From assembly GCA_025506515.1 (NCBI GenBank), contig CM046453.1, forward strand, positions 3,044,501 through 3,108,500: a DNA stretch of 64,000 nt, written 5' to 3'. A program made the translations under genes and the position numbers. Below the pieces are notes generated by a model. That model made no database searches, was not told where the DNA came from, and saw only the letters and a list, made by a program, of their open reading frames with translations. Source of the stretch: Flaveria trinervia (taxonomy: Eukaryota > Streptophyta > Magnoliopsida > Asterales > Asteraceae). Numbering within the stretch: the first letter of the stretch is position 1; each line of letters begins with the position of its first letter. Of this stretch, positions 23,296-35,200 are shown in pieces.

Positions 23296-24152
23296 GATTG
23301 ATTGAAATTACGTAGAAATTACTTTAAGTAATAAACAATAACAATATATTTTTTAAACATTCGTCTTGAGAAAAATTTGTTATAACTTTTTTTTTATAAT
23401 GCTGTTTTTTGGTAAAAGTTCATTGCATTAAAAAATTATATTTTATAATTTTCTTTTAAATTTTAAAAATTTTATTTAGAAGAAACACGTTTCTTTATTT
23501 ATTTATAAAAAGATTTGTTTTATAATTTGGAAATAATATATAATAATTAGCATTTATTATCATTATTAAATGATTAACTTATTATAATATTGACATGTGA
23601 TAAAATAATTATGAAATATGTTAAGTAGCAAAAACCTTTGCTATTTTTATTTGTCACTTTGTACTATAATAAAAAAAGTAACTGTGAGGATATAATGCCA
23701 GCACTTCATTCTTGTTCATCAAAATTATTTTGATTCTTCAATTTTATTTAAAAATTACTAGTAATATTAATTAATTTCTTTTTAGGCTAAAATATTTTTT
23801 TAGTAATTAACAAATATTTTTTTATTAATTTTATTTCAAAGAAATAAATTTTATAAAATTAAATAATATTAAAATATCAAACTTTTGTAAAAATACAAAA
23901 TTCTTAATATTGGCATTTTTATAAAGTAAAACTTTTATAAACTAAAATAATTAATTGGGAGTTATAATAGAAAATTTTTGAAAATGGTTTGTTTTCAAAC
24001 AAAATATTTAGTATTTTTTTTAAAACAAAAAAAGTTTAAGAAGTTCATATCATTGTTTTAGCACTTATAGCTCTTAATCTTACGTAATTTCATTCTTATA
24101 TCATCTTAGAATATTATTTTTTAAACTAATAAATTTTAATTTATTCAAAGAT
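23296..24152. repeat. AT-rich repeat, Helitron-like interior, left flank of the copia element
   Basis: No gene. The part from about 23815 to 24147 is a diverged direct repeat of 36938-37255 on the other side of the copia element. Both resemble the interior of the Helitron at 44026-44771 (GTTTAAGAAGTTCATATCAT and AAATTTTAATTTATTCA blocks). The last five bases, AAGAT, are the left target duplication of the copia element. Confidence 0.6.
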
Positions 24153-24950
24153 TGTAGAGATTAATGAAGAGGCTAATGTAACCTAAACATCTTTAATCTT
24201 TCCTGCATGCTGCCCAAATGCATTGAAGTGGAATGCTTTGGAAGTTTCACATGTGCAACAGAAATACTCTAAGTGTGAAATCTTCCGAAGCCAAGACCAA
24301 CATCTTCCGAAGCCAAAGATGAAGTCTTCCGAAGCCTCAGAGACAAAGTCTTCCGAAGCTTCAAGTTCATGAAGACAGATTTCTTCCGAAGACTTTTAGT
24401 AATATGCTTTATCTGATGTACTGTTTCATAAAGCTGTACACCTTTATGCTGCAACTCTGCAAGTCACCAACTAACATGGTTTGGTGAAAAGGTCCATGCT
24501 TTTGGTAACTGTACATTGAGGTCTTGAGTCTGTAACTTTCTACTTTATGTACTTTATCCTTTTTATAATAGATTAGGATGTGAGCTATGGCATGTCATAG
24601 TCACTAGTCAAAAGGCAATCTGCCTTTTGACTCTACAATTGATTTTTTTTGCGTGTCTAGTCAATTGTATCCAGCTGGCTTTAAAGTATAGCCGGCTATA
24701 GGATGTTGTATAAGTATCTCATGTTCTTGTATCTTTATTTATACTTTGTAACACTTGTAATAGAACATAGAGAAAGCAATATACTGCATTCTTGAAAACC
24801 AAACACTTGTGCTCTTTGTGTTCTGTCTCATATACTACTTGTGTTCTTAGTGTCATCACTTGGTTAATCCAGTTTACTGTTTGATCTAAGTTTAGTTTAT
24901 CTCCTTTTTGTATTGTTGTGTTGTAACTCATACCCTTCAACAATCCTGCA
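24153..24950 (+). repeat. 5' LTR of the copia element
   Basis: It starts TGTAGAGATT and ends CAATCCTGCA, and matches 36131-36918. Its upstream half has five CTTCCGAAG sites at 24282, 24304, 24326, 24350 and 24383, plus a degenerate one near 24238. The downstream half has GTATAAGTATCTC and a run likely to hold the transcript start near 24720. Confidence 0.95.
24282..24391. promoter_or_regulatory. Phased CTTCCGAAG array in LTR U3
   Basis: Five exact CTTCCGAAG 9-mers start 22, 22, 24 and 33 bases apart, so the first four lie about two helical turns from each other. Each is a quasi-palindrome (CTTC, one base, GAAG). The right LTR keeps the array (about 36209-36369), with one copy shortened to TCTCCGAAG. 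Position upstream of the presumed transcription start suggests protein-binding sites; that function is inferred. Confidence 0.5.
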
Positions 24951-24952
24951 TT

Positions 24953-24964
24953 TGGTATCAAAGC
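24953..24964 (+). other. Primer binding site of the copia element
   Basis: TGGTATCAAAGC lies two bases after the 5' LTR. It matches the initiator tRNA-Met complement except for one G-to-A change. Confidence 0.88.
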
Positions 24965-25034
24965 ATTCCAGGCTCTTGATATAAGATCTCACCATCTTTA
25001 GATCCCTCACACACACAAATACTAAACTTTTCAA

Positions 25035-26406
25035 ATGGCAGCCATTTCCAAAACTGATATGGAAACTGGAACCATGAACAAGTCCCCACTGATCACTCTT
25101 GATGAGTTTGACACCTGGTGTTTAAGAATGGAAGGTTTCATCAGGTCTCTTGATTCAAGAATGTGGGAGTCTATTGAGAATGGACCTTTCATACCTAGCA
25201 CACCTTCTGCTACTGGTGCGGTATGATCCCCAAAGATGTGGCTAACTACTTTGATGAAGATAGGAAGAGAGTAGAGATAGACAAAAAGCCATGACAGCTC
25301 TTCAAACTGCCCTTCCAAACTCTGTATACAAAGGTTTCAAGAAGTGCAAAACACAAGCAGTTGTGGGATGCACTAAAACTGATGTATGAGGGTTCTTCTG
25401 AAGCCAAGGAGAACAAGAAGGATCTCCTGAAGCAGCAGTTTGAAAACTTCACCTTCAAAATAGGTGAAACCATGACTCAGCAGTACTTCAGGTATGTTAA
25501 GATAGTGGATACCCTAGTGGATGGAGGAGTTTCTCTTGAAAACAGAGACATTGTAAGGAAGTTCATGTCCTCGCTTCCTAGGCAGTGGACATACTACTGT
25601 GTGGTGATCAAGAGAACTGAAATCTCAAAACTCTTACTCTGACCGAGTTATATGGGATTCTCAATGGCTACCAGATGGAGATGAACATGCAAGGTTCATC
25701 TGGAAACTCCAACAATCAAATGGGTTCAGCCCTACATGTGGTTGAAAGGGACAGCATAGAACCCAAACATCATCTCTTATGCTACCCTGACAACTCACCC
25801 AAGGGTCCTTTCATCACCTTCCCAGAGACCAAAGGAGAACTACACTCAAGGAAGCCCATTCCAAGAGACAAGCTCTTCTCAAGCTTTTGTGTCTTCTGAT
25901 GAAAACTGTGGCAACTCTCTTTTCACTCTTGAAGACCTGGACTATATCCATCCAGATGATCTGGAATACATGGAAATAGTCCAGCAGATGGCTCTTCTCA
26001 CTCACAGAGCCAAGAAGTTCTACAAGAGGACCGGAAGGAAGTTTCCAAGCAATGCAACCAGTGGAAAGTTTGGACTGGATAAAGGCAAAGTCAGTGTTAC
26101 AACTGTAACCTGATGGGCCATTTTGCCAGAGAGTGTAAGGCACCTAGAACAAATGGTGGCCAAACACAATCCAGACCAAACTACCATAATGAGAAGTCAA
26201 AGCAGCAAGCTGCTATTACTGTTGAAGAAGGAGGCTTTGACTGGAGCTTTCAGGTTGAAGATGCCTCTCCAAACCAAGCACTGATGGCAGATCATGAAGC
26301 TAAGGTATTGGAACATCTCTGTACTCCTGAATGCATTGCTAAAGTTAACAGGTACATGTCCTATAACTTGGAACTGAGATCTGATATTGAGTCCTTAATA
26401 TTTTAA
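25035..26406 (+). pseudogene. Gag (UBN2-type) of the copia element, broken
   Basis: The first frame begins MAAISKTDMETG with the Copia N-terminal block FDTWCLRMEGFIRSL and stops after 63 codons through a one-base loss near 25220. The next frame (25361-25642) holds the capsid region, LWDALK-like start, KKDLLKQQFENF and SLPRQWTYY. A zinc knuckle of pattern C-x2-C-x4-H-x4-C (CYNCNLMGHFAREC) is encoded at 26095-26136, split between two listed frames. The last piece to 26406 is Gln/Ser-rich. At least three frame breaks are visible, so no full Gag can be made. Confidence 0.85.
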
Positions 26407-27069
26407 AATCTGATTTTAGAAAGTCTGAAAATGATTATAAGCTAAAATAGAGGATGTATCAAGCTGGGCTTGGCAACTTTGAAAATAAAGGACTTAGAGA
26501 AAACCATTTCAGTTCTAAAACATGAACCACAGATTTTAGAACTCAAATTAAAGATATCATAACCAAGTAACTGAGTGCCAGGCTGAGCTTGTGATCAGCA
26601 AAGCCAGGGTAGAAAAGAGTGTTCTTGAAGAAAAGACCTTCAAGAACATGATATCCTCATCCCTGCACAACAAGTGTGCTATCAAAATAGATATTGAGAT
26701 CTGATCTGAATGCATTGCTAAAGTTAACAGGTACATGTCCTATAACTTGGAACTGAGATTTGATATTGAGTCCTTAAATATTTTAAAATCTGATTTTAGA
26801 AAGTCTGAAAATGATTTAAGCTGAAATAGAGGATGGTATAGAGGGCTTGGCACTTTGAAAATAAGGACTTAGAAAAACCATTTCAGTTCTAAAACATGAA
26901 CACACAGATTTTAGAACTCAAATTAAAGATCTCATAACCAAGTTAACTGAGTGCCAGGCTGAGCTTGTGATCAGCAAAGCCAGGGTAGAAAAGAGTGTTC
27001 TTGAAGAAAAGACCTTCAAGAACATGATATCCTCATCCCTGCACAACAAAGTGTGCTATCAAAATAGAT
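26328..27069 (+). repeat. Tandem duplication of about 370 bp inside copia gag region
   Basis: Unit 1 (26328 to about 26692) and unit 2 (26706 to about 27069) both start at TGAATGCATTGCTAAAGTTA and both end in TGTGCTATCAAAATAGATA. They differ by scattered one-base indels. It happened after the element's coding frame was formed and further disrupts it. Confidence 0.85.
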
Positions 27070-27168
27070 AGGGACTGGGATCCAATGAGATAGCTTCTCC
27101 CACACAATCTTGTCAGTAAGATCTCCTAGGTGTGGAACTTGTGAGATGAGCTTCCTCTCATAGGTCCT

Positions 27169-28134
27169 ATGAGTGAGGAGGATGAAGAAGAGATAGTGAA
27201 GAATCCCTCTACAAAGAGTGAAGAGGAGGATTCCAAGAAGGGCCACTATCCTTCTGAGGAGAAAGTGAAGACTGTGATGATCAAGTCCATGAGAAAGAAC
27301 TTGATCAGAAAGAGCAAAAGAAAGGCAAGGAAGGCTCAAGAGATCAAGGCTACTTTTGACTCTAAGCAGAATAAGTTTTTATTTCTGCAGGGTTTAAAGT
27401 GGTAGGGACTGAAGGCATCAACAAAAACTCTGCTAAGAGTTCTGGTTCTTGCTCAACTCATCTCAGCAGCAAGAAGAAGACTGATCTGCTGTGTACCACT
27501 ACTGCACAGCCTGGTCCATCAAACTCCAAGCACAGTTCTCAGCCCAAGAGGACTGTCTCAGCATCTATAAAGATGAAGGTGGAGAAGGGAAGTGACCAAA
27601 GACAGTCTTACTCTCAAGACAAGGCTCTTGTGAAGAAAAGATGAACTGTGTTATGTGTGACAGCACCACTCACATTGCAAAGGATTGTCCCTTCAATCTT
27701 AAAGGTACTATCCATATGGTCAAAACAAAGGCTTCAAAGAGTTCTAAGAAGATTCAGGCTTCGGAAGGAAAACCAGTTTCCTTCGGAAGTTCCAAATCTA
27801 ACAAGAAGGGAAGTGGAAAATTCTCTTCGGAAGAACATTTGGTCTCGGAAGAAAGGAGTTCTTCGAAGCACTGAAGTCTGCTGCAGTGTTTGCAGAATCT
27901 TCCGAAGGTTCAGTCATCAAAACTTCTGAAACTCCAAAAGTTTCTAAATTTTTGAAGGTCAAGTCCAAGACTCCAAAGGTGGTGTGGACGTCTAAGAAAG
28001 ACCAAGTGACTGAGATTTCTCCATCAAAAACAGCTCAAGATCCTTTTTGTACAACCATAGGATCTATTACTGTTAATTTACCTTCTGCAAGTGAGCCCAA
28101 GACAAGCAAGGCTTGGGTTTCCAGATGTAACTAA
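27169..28134 (+). pseudogene. Copia gag C-terminal part with second zinc knuckle
   Basis: 27169-27405 is Glu/Lys/Ser-rich. 27399-27644 is Ser/Lys-rich. 27641-27874 opens with a second C-x2-C-x4-H-x4-C knuckle (CVMCDSTTHIAKDC, bases 27647-27688), then Ser/Lys-rich sequence whose DNA contains several CTTCGGAAG motifs. Overlapping frames show the region has slipped. A long charged linker with a second knuckle between Gag and protease fits large SIRE-like elements. Confidence 0.65.
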
Positions 28135-28145
28135 TCATTCTCTTT

Positions 28146-28334
28146 GTGCAGGGACAGCTGAAGACAGACAGAAATGTCTGGATCATAAACAGTGGCTGCT
28201 CCAGGCACATGACTGGTAATAGGTCACTACTCCAGAACTTTGAAAGGATTGATGGAGGACCTGTTGCTTTTGGAGGAGATGAAGGTGGTACATTTCTGGT
28301 AGGGGCAAAGTCACAAATGGTAAGCTCAGCATAG
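28146..28334 (+). pseudogene. Aspartic protease of the copia element, active-site Asp lost
   Basis: The frame reads VWIINSGCSRHMTG, the usual retropepsin start of copia elements in which the catalytic triad is Asp-Ser-Gly. Here the Asp codon reads AAC (Asn), consistent with a single G-to-A change. The domain then shifts frame near 28330. It would be inactive even if expressed. Confidence 0.85.
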
Positions 28335-28372
28335 AAAAGGTAAACTTTGTAAAGGAGCTTGGATACAATCTT

Positions 28373-29554
28373 TTGAGTGTATCTCAATTTTGTGATCAGA
28401 GTCATAACATGCTCTTTACTGAGCATGAGTGCATTGTTCTTAGGCCTGGTGTGGTCATTCCTCATGAGCATATCCTGCTTAGAGCCCCCAGGAAAGGAAA
28501 CATGTACAAGATGGATTTGCAAGAAACCTCTCCCTCTGGAGAAGTTTCATGCTTTCTGTCTAAAGCCAATAGTGATGAGTCTTTCCTATGGCATAAAAGA
28601 ATGTGCCATGTAAACTTTAAGAACATGAATAAATTAATTAAGCATGACTTGGTAACTGGAATGCCAAAGAAAGAGTTTACAAGTGATGACCACTGTGTTG
28701 CATGCCTGAAAGGGAAGCAACATAAGGTATCTCACAAGCCTAAGGAAAAGACTCAATCACTACTCCCTTACACTTGTTACATATGGATCTCTTTGGCCCC
28801 ACCAGTGTAATGAGTTTAGGAAGGACCTCATACTGTCTAGTGATCACAGATGACTTTACAAGATTCACTTGGGTTTTCTTCCTTAGAACTAAGGATGAAA
28901 CTCCTGAGATTCTGAAGAATTTCATCTTAAAGATTGAGAATCAATCTGATCACAAGGTCAAGATCATAAGATGTGATCAAGGAACCGAATTTAAGAACCA
29001 TATCCTTGACACATTCTATGATGAAAAGGTATTACAAGACAATTTAGTGCTCCCAGGACTCCTCAGCAAAATGGTGTTGCTGAGAGGAGAAACAGGACAC
29101 TGATTGAAGCTGCAAGAACCATGTTGTCTGACTCTAAACTGCCCATCACCTTCTGGGCAGAGGCAGTCAACACTGCCTGCTATATGTAGAATAGAGTTTT
29201 AGTAGTTAAGACTCATGGCAAGACTCCTTATGAACTTTGGCACAAGAGGAGACCTTTCATTGGTTTTCTCAGGTCATTTGGATGTCCTTGCACCATCTTG
29301 AATACCAAAGATCAAATTGCCAATTTGCTGAGAAATCAGATGATGGACACTTTATTGGATACTCTTCCCAAGCTAAGGCTTATAGAGTATACAATCTCAG
29401 AACTAGAATTGTTGAGGAGTCAGCCAATGTGACTTTCAATGAACACACACCTTTGTTACTGGTTCTGGTCCGGATTGGTTGTTTGATCTTGATTTGGTTA
29501 CCAACTGTTTTAACAAATCTTGTGAGAATGTTTCGGGATCTGCAGAAAATTTGA
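28373..29554 (+). pseudogene. Integrase of the copia element, broken
   Basis: 28373-28810 has the GAG-pre-integrase zinc region (WHKRMCHVNFKNMNKL and the CVAC pair). The core starts at 28774 with LHMDLFGPTSVMS (first Asp), then VITDDFTRFTWVFFL and RCDQGTEFKNH (second Asp). The third acidic position lies in the shifted segment about 29050-29130 (NGVAERRNRTLIEAARTM). A TAG interrupts at about 29188, and the C-terminal part continues in another frame to 29554. All three catalytic residues remain but in separate frames. Confidence 0.88.
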
Positions 29555-30099
29555 ATACAGATGATCCTGATCCAAGATTTGAGCTAGGAAGATCTTCAAG
29601 ACACATATCTTTAGCTCCAGTTGGAACCACTTCTGCAAATGAGGTTTCTATCAGCCCTACAATGACAAATTCAGCTGATACATCTGGTATGCCTTCAAAT
29701 TCCAGCTCAGAGGCTCTACAACCAGATAAGACACCTCAACTGTGGAAGAGAACAATGGTGTTGGTGACAGTGACCAAAAATTTCTTGATGCCACTAACCA
29801 CACTATGGATGAGAACATCAATGATGTCACAACACTGCTTGGATCAAGTTTCACTTGAAAAATGTGCTGATGTGGTGGGAGAAACATCTATGCCAGATCT
29901 AAATTTCTCAAATTTAGATCTTTCTCAACAACTTGTTGTGATCCCTCAGCTTAGGATCCACAAGTCTCACCCTACCACAAACATCATTGGAGATGTTGTC
30001 TCAGGGGTAAAGACAAGAGGACAAACCCATGAAGCAATGTTTGTCTTCACTCTTGTTTTCTATCCCGATAGAGCCAAAGAAAGTTGATGAAGCTTAAAG

Positions 30100-31578
30100 G
30101 ATGGAAGTTGGGTTGAAGCTATGCAACAAGAGCTGCTTCAATTCAAAAGGCAGAAAGTTTGGAACCTTTGTCCTCTTCCTTCTGGGAGACTACCATTGGA
30201 ACCAAATGGGTGTTTAGGAACAAGAAAGATGATAGAGGCATCATCATCAAGAACAAGCTAGACTGGTTGTTCAAGGATACACACAAGAAGAAGGGATTGA
30301 CTACACTGATGTCTTTGCTCCAGTGGCAAGATTAGAAGCTGTTAGGATATTCCTGGCATTTGCTGCATCCAAGAACTTCAAGGTTTTTCAACTTGATGTG
30401 AAGTGTGCCTTTTTTATGGAGTGATAGATGAAGAGGTTTATGTCAAACAGCCACCTGGTTTTGTAGACCCTGATCATCCTGATTATGTCTGCAAGCTTGA
30501 CAAAGCTCTCTATGGGCTGCATCAGGCACCCAGGAAGTGGTATGAGACACTGTCTGAGTATCTCTGTAAACATGGATACAGGAGGGGTACTATAGATGGA
30601 ACTCTCTTCATCAAAGGACAGAAAAGACATATTGCTAGTTCAGGTATATGTGGATGACATCATCTTCGGTTCAACTAATCCAAGCTCTGCAAAGACTTTG
30701 AGAAGCTGATGAAAGACAGATTTGAAATGAGTGCCATGGGGGAACTAATTTCTTTCTGGGAATTCAAGTGAAGCAAGTTGAAGATGGCATCTTCATAAGT
30801 CAGTCAAAGTATGTTCAGGACATACTCAGAAGTTTAATATGACTGACTGTAAGATTGCTAGACACACCCATAGCCAGAAACCACTCTCTTGGTCCTGATC
30901 TTGAGGGAGTGTGTAGATGAGCATTTATACAGGGCTATGATTGGGTCTCTTATGTATCTTACTGCTAGCAGGCCTGATATCATGTTTGCTACATGTATCT
31001 GTGCAAGATATCAAGCCAACCCTAAGATGTCTCACCTTATCATGTCAAGAGGATTCTAAGATACCTCAAGGGTGCATCATCACTTGGCCTATGGTATCCC
31101 AAGAATTCTGACTTTAATCTGTATGCCTATACAGATAGTGATTATGGTGGTTGCAACATGACTGCAAAGTCTACATCTGGGGATGTCAATTTCTTGGTGG
31201 AAGGGTTGTCTCATGGCAATGCAAGAAACAATCCTGTGTCTCTGCATCAACTGCTGAAGCTGAATACATTGCTGCTGCAAGCTGTTGTGCTCAAATACTT
31301 TGGATTCAAAATCAGATGCTGGACTATGGGATAAACTTCAAGGAGACTCCCATTCACATAGACAACAACAGTGCTATCTCAATCACAGAGAACCCTGTGC
31401 AGCACTCAAGGACAAAGCACATCATATCAGGTATCATTTAATAAGAGATAACTATGAAAAGGGATTAATTAAACTAGTCAAGGTTCACACAGATGAAATA
31501 TGTGATCTGTTTACAAAGGCTTTTGATGAACAGAGATTAAATCTTATATCAGCTATTGGGATGATAAACCTTGAGTAG
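30100..31578 (+). pseudogene. Reverse transcriptase and RNase H of the copia element, broken
   Basis: RT motifs appear in order: GTKWVFRNKKDDRG (about 30190), VFAPVARLEAVRIFLAFAA (about 30310), VYVKQPPGFVDPD and LYGLHQAPRKWYE (30440-30545), and the catalytic YVDD (30647-30658, YVDDIIFGSTN). RNase H follows with LMYLTASRPDIMFA (about 30950), LYAYTDSDYGGC (31120), SASTAEAEYIAAASC (31240) and IHIDNNSAISITENP (31350). The segment up to 30420 and the RT/RNase H joint need several frame changes. The final frame ends with DLFTKAFDEQRLN and a stop at about 31578. Confidence 0.9.
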
Positions 31579-32290
31579 CTTTTCTTAAAACTAATTCTTA
31601 TTATTTCTTAAAATATGTGTGTCCTAAGTTGTCTAGTTCATCACTTTCATAAGCTCATGTTTTCTTTGGATGAAAAATTTCTTTTTGAAGACTTTCCTTA
31701 GATTTTTTTTTAAATTTTTGATACTTCGGAAGTTTTGTTTTTAACTTCGGAAGTAAATCATGCCTTCAAATTAAATAACTGTCTAAGAAGTTTACCTTCG
31801 AAAGAGTTCAAAATTTATCTTCCGAAGCTTAAATATTTGTCTCAGACACTTACTAAATTTTAAGGACTATTTACTTCCGAAGCAAAATTAACTCTCGGAA
31901 GCTTTGTCTGTTTACACACAAAGCACTCAAGCTTTAATTTTTCTTCGAAAACAAAATTTTCAAATCTCTCAGGAAATTCTTCCGAAGTCATTTTAGCTTC
32001 GGAAGCTTTTTTAATTAAAACTTCCGAAGATAATTAACCTTCGGAAGCTTTTTGACTTCCAAGAAAACTACTTTTTGAGCAAAAAGTAAACTACTTTTCA
32101 GAGGTGGGACCGACATTCGGATTTCAAAGTTTATCCTCTTTCATTAAACTTTATCTGAAATCCTTCTCACATATAAACCCAACGGTTTCCCCCCTCTTTC
32201 TATCATCTGTTCTTCCTCCAAACCTAAAAACCCAAATTTCTCTCTGAAATTTCTTTCTTTCTTCTTCCTTCGTCCTTAAGCTACTTCAAA
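31579..32290 (+). other. Spacer between copia pol and third ORF, rich in CTTCSGAAG
   Basis: No coding potential. From about 31727 to 32050 it has at least seven exact or one-base variants of CTTCCGAAG/CTTCGGAAG in both orientations, for example near 31730, 31748, 31819, 31873, 31979, 31998, 32020 and 32038. The 3' part (32180-32290) is a pyrimidine-rich leader before an ATG at 32291. Confidence 0.7.
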
Positions 32291-35200
32291 ATGGCCAACC
32301 TTGCTCACAGAAATGATCCCAACTTTACCATGCAGCTACACAGACAACACAATCAAGTTGCTCTGTTACGCTTTGAGAAAGATCCTCATTTCTCAGAGGT
32401 TTGTCGTTTCTTATCTCTGTCAAACTACTTCACCTCCCTCACCATTGATCCTCCACTCTATGAGGATCAGTTGCTTGAATTCTGGAAGACCTTCCAAGAG
32501 GTCATTATGGATGGGAGAAGGCACTGTCTGCCACAGTGCAGGGGAGAACAATCTTCATCACTTCGGCCATCATCAACAGACATCTTCAGCTGGATGATGA
32601 AGAAGGTGAGGGTTCTTCCCAAAGGAAGCTGTTAATCATTCCTTTGAGCAGATGGGATATGAGGGATTTTCTCTGTAAAGACCTTCAGGAAAGGGAAGGT
32701 CTCATCCCAATGGAGATTTCCTGCTTCATGTGGTCATCCACAGCTTATCAAACAAGCATGGTGGATGGGACCAGATTCCTGAAGATCTCTCCTTCATAGT
32801 CCATGGAATGGTTCAAGGGGTCAAATTCAGGTACTCTCAGTTTGTTTATACAAATTTGCTTGCTAATTTAGACTCCTTAGAATATTACATGTTTCCTAGA
32901 TATGTCCAGTACATTCTTACTGTGAACTGGGCTCACAGTTAAGGGGAAACAGGTAACATTCTTAAATTGGGACAGATGAAGCCCGACATCTTTAAAATAT
33001 TAAGTCCACTGTTGGATTCTCTGGGGTAGAAACAGCACTAGTCCCAAAAATGTTAGAGCTCATTGCTCAAGGTGACAACCTAGCAGCACAAGCTAGTGTT
33101 GAACCCACACCTGCTGCTTCCCAACCACCCACAAACCTCAAATCTCCATCACCTACCAAAGAAAATCCAAACGAACCCCTGCTCAGACTATTCAGTCTGT
33201 GGAGTCCCCATATATACTCACCCATACAGGAAGAAGTGGACACTGGAGCTCCCATTTCTCTAGAGGACAGACCACTCCCATCTATTCCAGAATCAGTGCT
33301 GAGGTTCCTCATGCTCAGCCTGATGAGCTCATTAGCCCTACTGCTTAAGCCATCACTCTGAGTCTCAACACTCCAGTGATCAACCTTCAGGGGACAGTTA
33401 CCATCCCCAGCCTATAGATCTCAACCAACCAATTCCAAACCTTGACTTCTATACTGATGAAGATATAGGTTTCAGTGAGTATAATGAATTCTCTTCTTTC
33501 CCCTACTCAAAGAGAGATGAGTACTCTTGAGTCTCCTACCCTATCCACATCAGTCACCTACAACTGAGGTGGACACTTCTGAACCTGTTCAGGATGTCCA
33601 TATGGAAGAGGCTCTCACTTCTGAAAGTGATTACATCATTAAGACCTCAACCATGGCAACTCAGCCCACTGACATCTCAACTGAGACTGCCAGTAAGCAG
33701 AGGAAATCCAGTAGCCAAGAACTTAGAACTGGTCATGAGAGAAAGGACTCTGGTCCAATCTTCTCCACCCCCAGTGATTCTTCTGATGAAGATGAGGGGA
33801 TCTGAGACTAAAAGTGCACAAACTGTCTAAAACATGCACTTACCTAGTCTCAAAGGTCAGTCACCTTGAATCTCAGGTGACTACCTTACAAAACAGGATC
33901 AATGATCAGCAACTTGAGATTTCTTATCTTAAGAAAAACTAGCTGGGAGACCCTTAAGGAGAGCTCAACCAGGAACACAAGAACCTGTGGATGTGATTGA
34001 CCTATCCTCCAGCTCACCTATGCAAGTGGGTGATGCTACCAAAAAGGGGGAGAAAGTCATTCCAGCCACAGAACCTGGGAGTTCCTCCGAGAGAATGACA
34101 TTAAGGACTCACCATCCTCACTTGCAACTGTGCATTCTCAGCAACCTCCTCTAGTTCACATTGATGTGGACTACACAGACTCCTTCATACAGAGTCTGTT
34201 TGAGGATGGGATACCAAGGGCTATGTCACCTTCATCATCCTTCAATCACATTATTGGGAAGGTATGACAACAACAGGAGAGCCCTCATTATCATAAGAGT
34301 TCAAGGACAGCAAGAAGTCTTAAATTTTCAGAACTTGGACTACTATGAAGGTCTGGATCTAGTCAACATGCCACTTGTCAACCCAAGCCAATCAAGACAA
34401 GCTGACAGACTGGCTAGAAAAATCCAAGACAGGATCATTGCAGAGTTCAGTCTAAGAAGGAGACTAAGGCAATCAGGCAATGTCATCGGTCAACTGGATG
34501 TAAGGCAGACCCTAAGATTAGCTTCATAGGGGAAACCTTGACTGAAGGCCCAGTGACAGAACCTGAGAGCCCTGTCTCATCATCTCCAACTGCTGCAGAG
34601 ATCCATATTCCTTCTGAGACACCTGCTAGTGAAGGTGCTTCTCAACCTCTCTCTGGCCTGAGCTCATGCTGCAACGAGCAATGAAGGCCAAAGCTCTCTC
34701 CACCCTGAGTCACAAAGGTCTGTGAGTGACAAAGGGAAAAAAAATGACATCTGAGGAGATTGAGGAGGAGAGAGAGAGAGAGGAAAAGGAGGCTAAGAGG
34801 AGAAGTTTCCTCTACTGAGTCTCCAAGACTCATGGAGTCTGCAATCAGGGCTGCCCCCAGACCAGATACTTAGAATGATGAGTTAAGGGCAGTCAGGATC
34901 AACTATCTGCAGACTAGGAACTATGACATAGATAATATATTTCTCTCCTTTGATGAATTGAATGAGCTGGTTGATCTGGAAAGGTCAAGAGAGAAGAAGG
35001 AGGCAGAAGATGCAGAACTCCTAGTACAGGTCAAAGAAGAGAGAAGAAGAAAAAGACCGTACAGAGGTATGCCTACCCTCTCACCAGTTCAAGAAAGCCT
35101 GAACAAAAGGATGTGGTTCAACAAGAACCTCAGGTAGATAAGGAAGAAGACAGAATCAAGATGATTAACTACCTGAGTGCCACAGGTTTTATCAGGCAGA

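Noticed and set aside
24282..24391. Heat-shock elements in the copia LTR
   Set aside because: The motif is TTC-one base-GAA. Heat-shock elements need two bases between inverted TTC and GAA.
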